64,000 nt of DNA from Rhizobiaceae bacterium (GTDB lineage: Bacteria; Pseudomonadota; Alphaproteobacteria; Rhizobiales; Rhizobiaceae). Positions within the stretch are counted from its first letter, which is position 1. The number at the start of each line of letters is the position of its first letter. Below are positions 57,253-64,000 of this stretch, piece after piece. The stretch lies in assembly GCA_025698895.1 (NCBI GenBank), contig JAILWO010000003.1, positions 1-64,000 of the forward strand, written 5' to 3'. A program made the translations under genes and the position numbers. The notes beneath the pieces are model-generated. The model saw only the letters and a program-made list of their open reading frames with translations, was not told where the DNA came from and searched no databases.

Positions 57253-57538
57253 ATGACCAGGACCAGCATCCCGCTGTTTGCCGCCGTGGCGCTCGCTCTC
57301 GGCGGTGTCGGCGCCTTCGCGCAGGAGTACACCGCGGGCGAAGTGACCAAGATCGAAAAAAAGCAGAAGAAGCTGACCATCCGGCATGAAGAACTGAAGA
57401 GTCTCGACATGCCCGCGATGACCATGGTGTTCGTGGTCGCAGACGATTTCCATGATCGAGGAGGTCGCGGTCGGCCAGAAGATCGAGTTCACGGCCGAAC
57501 GGGTCAACGGCCGGATAACGGTCACCGACATCAAATAG
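57253..57538 (+). pseudogene. Frameshifted CusF-type periplasmic copper chaperone
   Basis: The frame begins with a Sec signal and EYTAGEVTKIEKKQKKLTI, then LDMPAMTMVFVVADD, the copper-binding CusF core with the MPAMTM Met motif. At the T run 57447-57449 the frame breaks. Removing one T restores SMIEEVAVGQKIEFTAERVNG and then RITVTDIK with a stop at 57536-57538, a normal 94-residue CusF domain. As written, translation runs through in the wrong frame into the next gene. This is either a real loss of the C-terminal strands or a one-base sequencing error. Ligand residues lie before the break. Confidence 0.82.
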
Positions 57539-57585
57539 GAAGAAGGCGCCAGCCCGGGTGCCGGCGTCCTTCAGGAGGCAAGACC

Positions 57586-57705
57586 ATGATGGAAAACGGA
57601 ATGGGCGGTGGCATGATGTGGGGCATGGGACTGTGGGGCCTGATCGGCTTCGTGGTCGTGGCGCTCGTGATCGCTGCCCTCGTGAAATATGTGTTCTTTC
57701 GATAG
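57586..57705 (+). CDS. Tiny Met-rich membrane protein
   Basis: Protein of 39 residues: MMENGMGGGMMWGMGLW followed by one transmembrane helix (LIGFVVVALVIAALVKYVFF). AGGAGG at 57572-57577 gives an excellent ribosome site for the ATG at 57586, so this is a separate gene rather than the tail of the frameshifted frame. Met-rich N-termini suggest copper contact at the membrane. Similar tiny proteins occur next to copper genes; function is unknown. Confidence 0.78.
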   Translation: MMENGMGGGMMWGMGLWGLIGFVVVALVIAALVKYVFFR

Positions 57706-57715
57706 GAGAAACGCC

Positions 57716-58174
57716 ATGAAGACGTTTAACCGGCTCCTGCGCGCAACCGTCTTCACGACACTCGTGCTGGTCAGCCAGGCAAGCTGGGCCGCAGGATTTA
57801 TGGAGGTATTGAAGTCTGCCTCCTGCGGTTGCTGTGTGTCCTGGGGCAAACACATGCGCGAGGCGGGGTTCACGGTCACTGAGATCAACGTGTCGTTGGC
57901 CGATCTCCAGGCTGCCAAAATCGAGGCCGGGCTGAAGCCGGGCCAGACGTCCTGCCATACGGCGAGGATCGACGGCTACGTCATCGAGGGTCACGTTCCG
58001 GCCGGTGAGGTGCTGCGTCTGCTGGAAGAACGGCCCGACGCTATCGGCCTGACGGTGCCCGACATGCCTTATGGTTCGCCGGGCATGGGCGAGGCCGACG
58101 ACGACGCGGATCCCTATGACGTCCTGCTCGTCAAGCGCGACGGCACGACCGAGATCTACGCCAGCTACAGGTGA
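57716..58174 (+). CDS. DUF411 metal-binding protein
   Basis: Exported protein of 152 residues from ATG 57716 (TAGGAGAAACGCC upstream). The signal peptide ends near ASWAAG. The DUF411 signature KSASCGCCVSWGKHM is at the mature N-terminus, with SCHTA and GHVPAGEVLRLL further on. The family is common in copper and silver resistance clusters and is thought to bind metal by the CxCC group. The C-terminal 30 residues are acidic. It closes the copper series. Confidence 0.9.
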   Translation: MKTFNRLLRATVFTTLVLVSQASWAAGFMEVLKSASCGCCVSWGKHMREAGFTVTEINVSLADLQAAKIEAGLKPGQTSCHTARIDGYVIEGHVPAGEVLRLLEERPDAIGLTVPDMPYGSPGMGEADDDADPYDVLLVKRDGTTEIYASYR

Positions 58175-58312
58175 GGTCCGGGCAGGAGGCCGCCACCACC
58201 GATGTTTTCCCTACACTTGGCGGATATGGAAACACCGGTGAATCCAGCACGCCGTTGTAAAAGGTCGCCGCGCTCATCGAGCTGGGGGGCGGTGGCCCGC
58301 GCGCTCGTTGCT

Positions 58313-58338
58313 GGAACGGACGGATAGGGTGGAGCGTT
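58313..58338 (+). promoter_or_regulatory. Predicted EcfG-type promoter upstream of the phospholipase-D-family gene
   Basis: GGAAC at 58313-58317, 17 bases, CGTT at 58335-58338: an exact match to the alphaproteobacterial general-stress promoter GGAAC-N16/17-CGTT. It lies about 117 bases before the ATG at 58455, in the largest intergenic gap of the window (58175-58454). Confidence 0.72.
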
Positions 58339-58454
58339 AAGCGCTACGTCCGAGAACGCGCCGCGCCACCTGGAACGCCATTGGGGCTTGGAAGGGACCG
58401 TGAATAGAAGCACTGCGATATTATCTTCCGACCTTCGGTCAATGATTGGCCACC

Positions 58455-59960
58455 ATGCGCGATGATGCCGGGGTTCGATCAACTCTGCTGAGCCGAAGCG
58501 GCGCCGATCATCCTGGACCGACCCCATGCACCGGTCATGAGCAGGCGAAATCGGTCGGCCTGTTCAGCAGGGGATGGAATTGCTGCGACATTGCCAAGGC
58601 AAGCCGCGCCGCAGTCCTGATCGATGGAGCCGCCTATTTCCGGCAACTCGACTCCGTCCTGCGCCGGGCGCGGCGGTCGATTTCGATCATCGGCTGGGAC
58701 TTCGACGGCCGCATCAGACTGCGCCCGGATCTGCCGCCCGAGGATTCGCCGCCGCTCGGCGATCTCCTCCGGTCGCTTGTCGAGGCCCATCCGGACTTGT
58801 CGGTCCACATCCTGGTCTGGAGCACGGCCGTGATTCACGGCCCCAGCAAGGTTGCCCCCGCCATCCTTGGTGCCGAGTGGCAGGATCATCCGCGCATTCA
58901 CATGAAGCTGGACACGCAACATCCGCTTTATGCGGCCCATCATCAGAAGATCGTATGCGTGGATGGCCGGCTCGCGTTCGTCGGCGGCATCGACCTGACG
59001 GTGCGCCGCTGGGACGAGCCGTCCCATGATCCGGCTAACCCGCTGCGGATCGATGACGGCGAGGCCTATCCTCCTGTCCACGACGTCCAGATGCTGGTGG
59101 AAGGCGACGTCGCGCGCGTGCTTCGCGAGATTTCCGAGGGTCGCTGGCATTTCGCCACCGGGGAGCGAGTGCGGCTCGACGACGGCGGCCCGGACGACCT
59201 CTGGCCGCCGGACCTGATCCCGGACTTCGCGGATGTGGACGTCGCAGTCTCAAGGAGCGAGCCCGCGCTACGGGGCCGGCGCGAGACGGTCGAGGCGGCG
59301 AACGCGACGATCGACATTATCGGTGCCGCCCGCAGCAGCATCTATATCGAGGCGCAGTATCTCGCCTCGGACATGATCGGCGACGCGCTGACCGAGCAAC
59401 TGACGAAGCCGCAAGGACCCGACATCGTGATCGTGATGACGCACGAGTCGCGCGGCATAATCGAACGCTTCGCAATGGCGGCGAACCGCGATCGTCTGAT
59501 CCATCGGCTGGTCGGGCTGGACCGGGAAAAACGATTACGGGTGGTATTCCCCGTCGTCCCTTCGCCCGACGGGCCGCAGCAGGTTCTGATCCATTCCAAA
59601 CTTGTCATCGTGGACGACCGGTTCCTGAAGCTCGGCTCGTCCAATCTCAACAACCGTTCGATCGCGCTCGATACCGAGTGCGACCTGACGGTGGAAGCCC
59701 GCAATGACACGGACCGCCGAACGATCGCCGGAATACGCAACCGGCTGCTAGGCGAACATCTGGGCGCCATGTCCGAAGAAGTCGCCCAAATGCTGACACG
59801 CGACCAGCGGCTTTGCGCGATGGTCGACCGCCTGAACACCGGCCCGCGCGGATTGAGACCGTTCGAAGCAACCGATGGCCGTGGACCGAGCAGACCAGTC
59901 CTGCTCACGCCGCTGCTTGACCCGGCCAGACCGTTCCGCCTGCCCTGGCCATTCGGCTAG
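58455..59960 (+). CDS. Phospholipase-D-superfamily protein, cardiolipin-synthase-like (YbhO/ClsB type)
   Basis: Protein of about 501 residues from ATG 58455 (TTG 58446 also in frame). Two HKD motifs are present: HHQKIVCVDGRLAFVGG in the first half and HSKLVIVDDRFLKLGSSN in the second, forming one active site. Residues 55-110 resemble the PLD-like entry (AAYFRQLDSVLRRARRSISIIGWDF). No clear transmembrane helix is seen. E. coli ybhO (clsB) is grouped with ybhN and ybhP, and homologues of both follow here on the opposite strand. The predicted EcfG promoter suggests stress induction. Confidence 0.85.
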   Translation: MRDDAGVRSTLLSRSGADHPGPTPCTGHEQAKSVGLFSRGWNCCDIAKASRAAVLIDGAAYFRQLDSVLRRARRSISIIGWDFDGRIRLRPDLPPEDSPPLGDLLRSLVEAHPDLSVHILVWSTAVIHGPSKVAPAILGAEWQDHPRIHMKLDTQHPLYAAHHQKIVCVDGRLAFVGGIDLTVRRWDEPSHDPANPLRIDDGEAYPPVHDVQMLVEGDVARVLREISEGRWHFATGERVRLDDGGPDDLWPPDLIPDFADVDVAVSRSEPALRGRRETVEAANATIDIIGAARSSIYIEAQYLASDMIGDALTEQLTKPQGPDIVIVMTHESRGIIERFAMAANRDRLIHRLVGLDREKRLRVVFPVVPSPDGPQQVLIHSKLVIVDDRFLKLGSSNLNNRSIALDTECDLTVEARNDTDRRTIAGIRNRLLGEHLGAMSEEVAQMLTRDQRLCAMVDRLNTGPRGLRPFEATDGRGPSRPVLLTPLLDPARPFRLPWPFG

Positions 59961-60006
59961 AGCCTTTGACGGCCAAACGGAACGGCCTACGCGCATTGTG
60001 AAAGCC

Positions 60007-60945
60007 TCAGGCGCGACGGTCCTCCGGCGCGCTTGCGCGACCAGCGAACAACTCGGCGGTGACGAGCAGGGTTCCGCCGACGACCAGGGGAGCCAGGAAA
60101 TAGACGAGCCGGAACAGGACAAGCCCGGTAATGACTTCCGCATGGCTCAACACCATCGTCACCACAGCCTCGATGACTCCAAGGCCGCCGGGCACGTGGC
60201 TGACAAGCGCCGCGATATTGGCAAGCGAATAGGCCGTCGCCACGTCGATATAGGGAATGTCGGACGTGGCCGCGAGCGACTGGTGGAGACATGCCGCCAC
60301 GAGGAGGAAGTTCGCGGGCCCGATCAGAAGCTGCGCCAGCGCAAGCTTAACCGGCGGCAGCCGGATCCTCCAGCCGTATAGCTGGAATTCCCGGTCGAGC
60401 CGGGCGCACAGGACGACATAAGCCAGGACGAGCAGGCCTGTGGCGACCGCGGACCACCTGGCCGTGGACGGAGCGATGCCGATGAGTTGGCCCGCTAGAT
60501 CGGGGCGCAGGATCAGACCAGTCAGTGCCAGCACGCCCAGCCCGATCCCCACCGTCATGCCACAGAACAGAACGACGTTCGCCACATCGCCGGCGGAGAG
60601 GCCCCAGCGTGAGTAGAAACGGTAGCGGACGGCGCCGCTGGACAGCGCTGCAAAGCCGATGTTGTGGCCGAGCGAAAGCGCGGTGAAGGAGGCCAGCGCA
60701 GCCTTCCTGTAGGCAAGAGGTCGACCCGCGTAGCGAAGGGCGAAATAGTCGAACAGCGTCAGGCAGGCGTAGCTTGCGACGGCGAACGCCCCTGCCGCCG
60801 CGATCCGCCCGGGCGGCGCCGACATGACCTGCTTGGCAATGTCCTCGAGTTCATAGCCCTGGAACGTGCGTCTTAGCAGAAAGCCCGCCAGCACAACCGC
60901 CGCGATGGCGATGGCAGGCCGCAGGAAGGTTCCGAGCGCGCGCAC
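60007..60945 (-). CDS. UPF0104 / lysylphosphatidylglycerol-synthase-TM-like membrane protein (YbhN-like)
   Basis: Integral membrane protein of 312 residues with a GTG start at 60945 and about eight hydrophobic segments. The conserved patches are SLGHNIGFAALSSGAVRYRFYSRWGLSAGDVA and LVSHVPGGLGVIEAVV, typical of the UPF0104 family. It starts six bases after the stop of the exo/endonuclease-family gene, so the two form a minus-strand unit. Grouping with PLD and EEP proteins parallels ybhN-ybhO-ybhP. Lipid flipping or transport is a possible function, unproven. Confidence 0.88.
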   Translation of the reverse strand: MRALGTFLRPAIAIAAVVLAGFLLRRTFQGYELEDIAKQVMSAPPGRIAAAGAFAVASYACLTLFDYFALRYAGRPLAYRKAALASFTALSLGHNIGFAALSSGAVRYRFYSRWGLSAGDVANVVLFCGMTVGIGLGVLALTGLILRPDLAGQLIGIAPSTARWSAVATGLLVLAYVVLCARLDREFQLYGWRIRLPPVKLALAQLLIGPANFLLVAACLHQSLAATSDIPYIDVATAYSLANIAALVSHVPGGLGVIEAVVTMVLSHAEVITGLVLFRLVYFLAPLVVGGTLLVTAELFAGRASAPEDRRA

Positions 60946-60951
60946 GGCCGA

Positions 60952-61728
60952 CTAGATCGCCGTCATGGCGCCGCCCAGTTCCAGATCGGCGAAGACCGGA
61001 TAGTGGTCGGACGCCAGTCTTGAACAGGCCGAACGCCACGCGCCCGCACTCGCGACCTCTATTCCGGGTGAGCAGAAGATGTGGTCGATGCGAAACAGAG
61101 GGCGGTTGGTGGGGAATGTGGGCGACGGACGTCCGCGGGCGGCGCGGTGATGCGCGTCGGTGAAGCGCGCGCACAGCCGCGAGTGCACCCTGCCGCGCGG
61201 AAGCGAATTGAAATCCCCCAGCAGCACGAGCGGATCATCGGCTTTCAGCTGCGCGATCCATTCGGGACCCAGAAGGGCATCCGCCTGCGCCAGGCGCTCC
61301 TTGCGGTGCAGCCCGAGATGCGTGTTGAACACCTGCACCTTTCGGCCAGCCGTTCGGATCTCCACCCACAGCGCGCCACGTGGCTCCTTCCTGCGCCAGG
61401 AAGGGCCGGGCGGCAGCAATCCGGCCTTGACCAGACGCGAACTGGACATGCTCAGGATCGCGTCTCCATAATGCTCCGACTCCATCGCGATGGCCGGATG
61501 GAAATGGATGCTGGCGGCACCGAGACGGTTGCCGATGACCTCGGCCTGGTCCACGCCAAGGCTGCGCAGGCGACCGACATCAACTTCCTGGAGCGCAATC
61601 ACGTCGGCCGCGCATTCGCGCAGCACGGCGGCGATGCGATCGGGGGAATAGACGCCGTCAACGCCAAGGCACCGTCGGATATTGTAGCTGACGAACCGCA
61701 AGCCCGATCCTCGTGTCTGACTGTTCAT
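60952..61728 (-). CDS. Endonuclease/exonuclease/phosphatase-family protein (YbhP-like)
   Basis: Protein of 258 residues from ATG 61728; an in-frame GTG at 61773 would add 15 residues. EEP-fold motifs are visible: FVSYNIRRCLGVDG, DVIALQEVD (metal-binding Glu), FNTHLGLH, LLGDFNSLP, and RIDHIFCSPG with SDHYPVFADLEL at the end. Such enzymes hydrolyse phosphodiesters, including phospholipid headgroups. In E. coli the homologous gene ybhP enhances ClsB activity. It is transcribed with the YbhN-like gene. Confidence 0.87.
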   Translation of the reverse strand: MNSQTRGSGLRFVSYNIRRCLGVDGVYSPDRIAAVLRECAADVIALQEVDVGRLRSLGVDQAEVIGNRLGAASIHFHPAIAMESEHYGDAILSMSSSRLVKAGLLPPGPSWRRKEPRGALWVEIRTAGRKVQVFNTHLGLHRKERLAQADALLGPEWIAQLKADDPLVLLGDFNSLPRGRVHSRLCARFTDAHHRAARGRPSPTFPTNRPLFRIDHIFCSPGIEVASAGAWRSACSRLASDHYPVFADLELGGAMTAI

Positions 61729-61841
61729 GCTGCCAGTAAACGCAGCGGAGCGAAGATCGTTCTCGTCAGTCACCCACCCCGGCGGCTTCCCTCGCCAATG
61801 GCCCTCCGTATCCTTCGGACCTCCGGACGTTCGTCGCTCGC

Positions 61842-61861
61842 AAAGCCGAGCAATCGGCTTT
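61842..61861. terminator. Terminator-like hairpin downstream of small membrane gene
   Basis: Arms 61842-61849 and 61854-61861 form a perfect 8-pair stem (AAAGCCGA with its complement) around a GCAA loop. It lies between the small membrane gene stop and the EEP-family gene start on the minus strand and would separate the two units. Confidence 0.6.
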
Positions 61862-61908
61862 CCGTCTCACCCCCGTGGGGCCGGAAAGGCCGAGGCCGGA
61901 TTCGCCGC

Positions 61909-62121
61909 CTAACGATCCGTCGGCTGATCTGTCATCGGTTCGGGTGGCTCGACGCCGGAAGGGGCTTCGGTGGTGGGTGACTCGCCGCCCTCACTCGTCA
62001 CCGGAACGGGATCCTGGCTTCCGTCGACAAACAGGAACAACAGCAGAATGATCACCGCGATGACCGCGGAGATGATGATGGATTTGCGTTCGGTCCATCT
62101 CGAAGGCGTTGGTTTCGTCAT
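61909..62121 (-). CDS. Small single-pass membrane protein with Pro/Thr-rich tail
   Basis: Protein of 70 residues. MTKPTPSRWTERKS precedes one helix (IIISAVIAVIILLLFLFV), then an acidic Ser/Pro/Glu/Thr tail ending MTDQPTDR. GGAGG at 62127-62131 (read on the minus strand) is well placed for the ATG at 62121. No family is recognised. A possible EcfG promoter lies just upstream, hinting at a general-stress role; such small membrane proteins are frequent in EcfG regulons. Confidence 0.72.
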   Translation of the reverse strand: MTKPTPSRWTERKSIIISAVIAVIILLLFLFVDGSQDPVPVTSEGGESPTTEAPSGVEPPEPMTDQPTDR

Positions 62122-62138
62122 CAGAACCTCCAATCCCA

Positions 62139-62163
62139 AACCACCGCGCGCCCGGGATGTTCC
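62139..62163 (-). promoter_or_regulatory. Possible EcfG-type promoter of the small membrane gene
   Basis: On the minus strand GGAAC (62163-62159), 16 bases, then GGTT (62142-62139), one mismatch in the -10 to the CGTT consensus. The leader to the ATG at 62121 would be short. Confidence 0.42.
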
Positions 62164-62322
62164 CACCTGGCGGGGGGCAGGAAATCCGCGCCCGCGGCCG
62201 CGAGTTTCCTGCCCGCTCGCTCTGATATTAGGCGTCGTTCGGGGACTGATTGTCCAGCAACCGAGAAACATCGGATCGGCTCGGCTGTTGGCGGGGTACA
62301 AACGCATGCCGAAGCGCCCGCA

Positions 62323-62706
62323 ATGACGGATCTGGACCTGTTCAGGAAGAAGAGAATTCTGCTGATGGCGGAGGACCGGGCCTTTGCAAGGGACATGGCA
62401 AACGACTTGACTTTGCTGGGCGCTACCGTCCTCGGACCCGTGGCGACTACGGCGGACGCGACGGCGGTGGCCTCTTCCGCGCGAGGACCGGATGGCGCGA
62501 TCCTCGATATCGATATCGGGGAAGAGAGCACCTTCCCGGTGGCCGACCTCCTGCTTCGCTTTGAAGTCCCCTTCGTCTTCGCCGCCGCCTTTGCGCCTGA
62601 CCGGGTACCGCGCGGCTTCCCGGGCTATGTCTTTTGCGGCATTCCCGTCGCGCTCTCGCAGATCGCGAAGGCCCTGTTTGGCAAGGAGGACATCAGGTCG
62701 CACTGA
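62323..62706 (+). CDS. Degenerate receiver-domain protein
   Basis: Stand-alone receiver-like protein of 127 residues. The acidic pair region is LLMAEDRAFARDM and a likely phospho-acceptor Asp is in DGAILDIDIG (around residue 62). The conserved Thr/Ser of the switch is replaced (VFAAAF) and the conserved Lys-Pro is missing (VFCGIPVALSQ). Phosphorylation-dependent switching is therefore doubtful. It precedes an EcfG-like sigma gene by 74 bases. PhyR proteins of the general stress response have a receiver plus a sigma-like domain, but no sigma-like domain is present here. Confidence 0.78.
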   Translation: MTDLDLFRKKRILLMAEDRAFARDMANDLTLLGATVLGPVATTADATAVASSARGPDGAILDIDIGEESTFPVADLLLRFEVPFVFAAAFAPDRVPRGFPGYVFCGIPVALSQIAKALFGKEDIRSH

Positions 62707-62720
62707 TTGCCTGCCGTGGT

Positions 62721-62746
62721 GGAACATTAGCCCCTCTCGTCACGTT
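62721..62746 (+). promoter_or_regulatory. Predicted EcfG-type promoter upstream of the ECF sigma gene
   Basis: GGAAC at 62721-62725, 17 bases, CGTT at 62743-62746; an exact match to the EcfG consensus, with the ATG 34 bases beyond the -10. It implies positive autoregulation of the sigma factor. Confidence 0.82.
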
Positions 62747-62780
62747 GCCCCGAAGGCGGCGGAAATCGAAGGGATCAGTC

Positions 62781-63308
62781 ATGAGTGAATCAGGACAATG
62801 CGCCATGCGGCGGAAAGACACCGAGGAAGTCGTGGAACTCATTCCCGCTCTGCGAGCCTTCGCCCGGACCTTCTACCGGGATCAGACCGACGCGGACGAT
62901 CTGGTTCAGGAGACGCTGACCAAAGCCATTGCCAAGATCGATCAGTATCAGCATGGCACGCGCCTGAAATCATGGCTCTTCACCATCATGCGGAACACGT
63001 TTTACAATCGGGTCGTCGTGCATAGTCGCGAGGCGCCGGGCCAGGTCGATTGCGTTGCCTCCCAGCCGGCTACCGCGGCGACGCAGGAATGGGCGGTACG
63101 GGGATGCGAACTGGAGCAGGCGATCAGCCGTCTGCCGGAAAAGCAACGGCAAATTCTCGTGTTGATCACGATCGAAGGCGCGACCTATCTGGAGGCCGCC
63201 GATCGGTGCGGGTGTGACATCGGCACGGTGAAAAGCCGTCTGTTTCGTTCAAGGGCACGCCTGTTGAAGGAGCTTGGTGCGGACAACGTGCAATCCGCCC
63301 TCAACTAG
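62781..63308 (+). CDS. ECF sigma factor, EcfG/RpoE2-like
   Basis: Sigma factor of 175 residues from ATG 62781 (AAGGGATC upstream). Region 2 is FARTFYRDQTDADDLVQETLTKAIAKIDQYQHGTRLKSWLFTIMRNTFYN. Region 4 is SRLPEKQRQILVLITIEGATYLEAADRCGCDIGTVKSRLFRSRARLLKEL. The linker carries the usual Ala/Gln-rich stretch. The pattern matches the alphaproteobacterial general stress sigma group. An exact GGAAC-N17-CGTT element precedes it and a NepR-like gene follows, together supporting an EcfG assignment. Confidence 0.87.
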   Translation: MSESGQCAMRRKDTEEVVELIPALRAFARTFYRDQTDADDLVQETLTKAIAKIDQYQHGTRLKSWLFTIMRNTFYNRVVVHSREAPGQVDCVASQPATAATQEWAVRGCELEQAISRLPEKQRQILVLITIEGATYLEAADRCGCDIGTVKSRLFRSRARLLKELGADNVQSALN

Positions 63309-63577
63309 CCTCTTCCATCGGACAGGGTCTTGTCGAATATAGACAGGCTCAAGCCGCAAGGGCTCTTCACCTTCCGGCGCGGTGGCTAACGCCCTTGCCG
63401 CCCTTCCTTCCTGTCACGAACGTATCCAGTCCCGGAGGTTCATCGCACCCGTTCAGCCGATGACGGGACATCCGCATCGAATTTCAGGTGATTGCAGGGC
63501 AAATTCGTGTGAGGGTCTTGATTCCAGCCCGACGCCAGTCGCAGATAGGGCAGGCTATCAAATGTTAGTGGATTCGC

Positions 63578-63772
63578 ATGACAAAACTCCGGACCATGAG
63601 CCGGCCTCGTGAGAGGGTGCCGGAGATTGTCGGCGCCGAGGACGACATCCAGGTGATATTGCGCGATATCGAATCCGAGAAGGTCCCGCAGCGACTGTTG
63701 GAGCTGGCCCAAAAGCTTCAGGTCCTGCTCAACGACCGAAAAAAGAAAATCTCTACCGACCGTGGAGATTAG
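63578..63772 (+). CDS. NepR-like anti-sigma factor
   Basis: Protein of 64 residues from ATG 63578 (ATG 63596 is an alternative). The central helices DDIQVILRDIESEKVPQRLLELAQKLQVLL carry the short P-x-R-L-L-x-L signature of NepR proteins, which bind EcfG until PhyR-P displaces them. The N-terminal and C-terminal tails are basic. It follows the ECF gene by 269 bases, without a visible EcfG promoter of its own. The family match rests on a short motif, so confidence is moderate. Its stop overlaps the end of the convergent methyltransferase gene. Confidence 0.68.
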   Translation: MTKLRTMSRPRERVPEIVGAEDDIQVILRDIESEKVPQRLLELAQKLQVLLNDRKKKISTDRGD

Positions 63773-64000
63773 CGCCGCCAAGGCGCGCTGTCGTTTCGCT
63801 TGCACAGATAAACTTCCGTTTCCGGCCGCTCCCTGATTTCGAATCCCGAACTGCGCAGCATCGCTTCGCAAGCGCCGGCGTTGGGAATGAACCAGTTCGT
63901 GGGATCGCCCGCATAGTTCTTCTCGACGAAATGCAGCTTCGGGAAGGCAGGGCGATCGAAGATCTCCTCATCGTCGAAGGCGTAGTCGTCAGAGAGCTTC
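63769..64000 (-). CDS. SAM-dependent methyltransferase, C-terminal fragment (start outside window)
   Basis: The last 76 residues of a protein that begins beyond the right edge. Reading from the edge: KLSDDYAFDDEEIFDRPAF, then KLHFVEKNYAGDPTNWFIPN and ACEAMLRSSGFEIRERPETEVYLCKR. The DPTNWFIPN and EAMLRSSGFEI pattern is that of CmoB-like/TIGR04290-type class I methyltransferases, whose cofactor site would lie in the missing part. The stop is a TAA at 63769-63771, overlapping the convergent NepR-like gene. Confidence 0.75.
   Translation of the reverse strand, partial: KLSDDYAFDDEEIFDRPAFPKLHFVEKNYAGDPTNWFIPNAGACEAMLRSSGFEIRERPETEVYLCKRNDSAPWRR

Noticed and set aside
57253-57705. A single 150-residue protein from the CusF start to the end of the Met-rich peptide
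   Set aside because: The middle part is out-of-frame CusF sequence, and the downstream peptide has its own strong ribosome site, so two genes with a frameshift explain it better.
58399-58464. Short GTG-initiated frame of about 22 codons just before the PLD gene
   Set aside because: It has a GGAAGGG-like site, but nothing in its sequence suggests a leader peptide and chance is likely.
58165-58527. Minus-strand 120-codon frame in the gap before the phospholipase-D-family gene
   Set aside because: It has no recognisable domain, would overlap DUF411 and the PLD gene, and the gap is better explained by the predicted EcfG promoter.

Overview
The window is high-GC DNA from an alphaproteobacterium, most likely Hyphomicrobiales (Rhizobiales, Phyllobacteriaceae/Mesorhizobium-like). 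The indicators are a chvE-gguABC sugar locus with a gbpR-like regulator, a ccoNOQP-ccoGHIS (fix-type) locus with fnrN and hemN, and an EcfG/NepR-type general stress module. Almost every base is coding. No intergenic gap exceeds 300 bases; the longest, 58175-58454, carries a predicted EcfG promoter. I saw no rRNA, tRNA, CRISPR array or insertion sequence.

Layout. (1) 1-8004: a partial unknown gene, then a LacI-controlled catabolic regulon. It comprises a NitT/TauT-type ABC transporter, a mandelate-racemase-type enolase-superfamily enzyme, a YihU-like (sulfolactaldehyde/succinic semialdehyde reductase-like) dehydrogenase, the LacI regulator and an aldehyde dehydrogenase. Three near-identical palindromes tie these units together. 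(2) 8049-24597: two sugar systems. One is ytfQRT-yjfF (galactofuranose-type uptake) with a GntR regulator, on the minus strand. The other is gbpR/chvE-gguABC followed by dehydratase, dehydrogenase, semialdehyde dehydrogenase and dgoK, i.e. oxidative L-arabinose/D-galactose catabolism. (3) 24620-26899: a membrane GGDEF-EAL protein. (4) 27044-37899: complete cbb3 oxidase structural and assembly operons (ccoNOQP, ccoGHIS), a hemerythrin-like protein, fnrN and hemN, with three FNR boxes. (5) 37997-46078: a tightly overlapping eight-gene minus-strand operon headed by an IclR regulator. It has two unrecognised proteins, a variant M19 dipeptidase and a PotABCD-type transporter; an ilvB-like TPP enzyme is divergent to it. 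(6) 47847-52983: EamA exporter, CocE-type hydrolase, a tandem DUF6506-like protein, an FMN reductase and LysR. (7) 53175-58174: periplasmic copper-handling island (His-rich protein, outer-membrane factor, multicopper oxidase, cupredoxin, frameshifted CusF, tiny Met-rich membrane protein, DUF411). (8) 58455-64000: ybhO/ybhN/ybhP-like trio, a small membrane protein, a degenerate receiver, an EcfG-like sigma factor, a NepR-like protein and a partial methyltransferase.

The most novel candidates are the LacI regulon around the YihU-like reductase (possible organosulfonate pathway), the IclR-572-244-M19-Pot operon, and the stress-sigma module with its self-consistent promoters.
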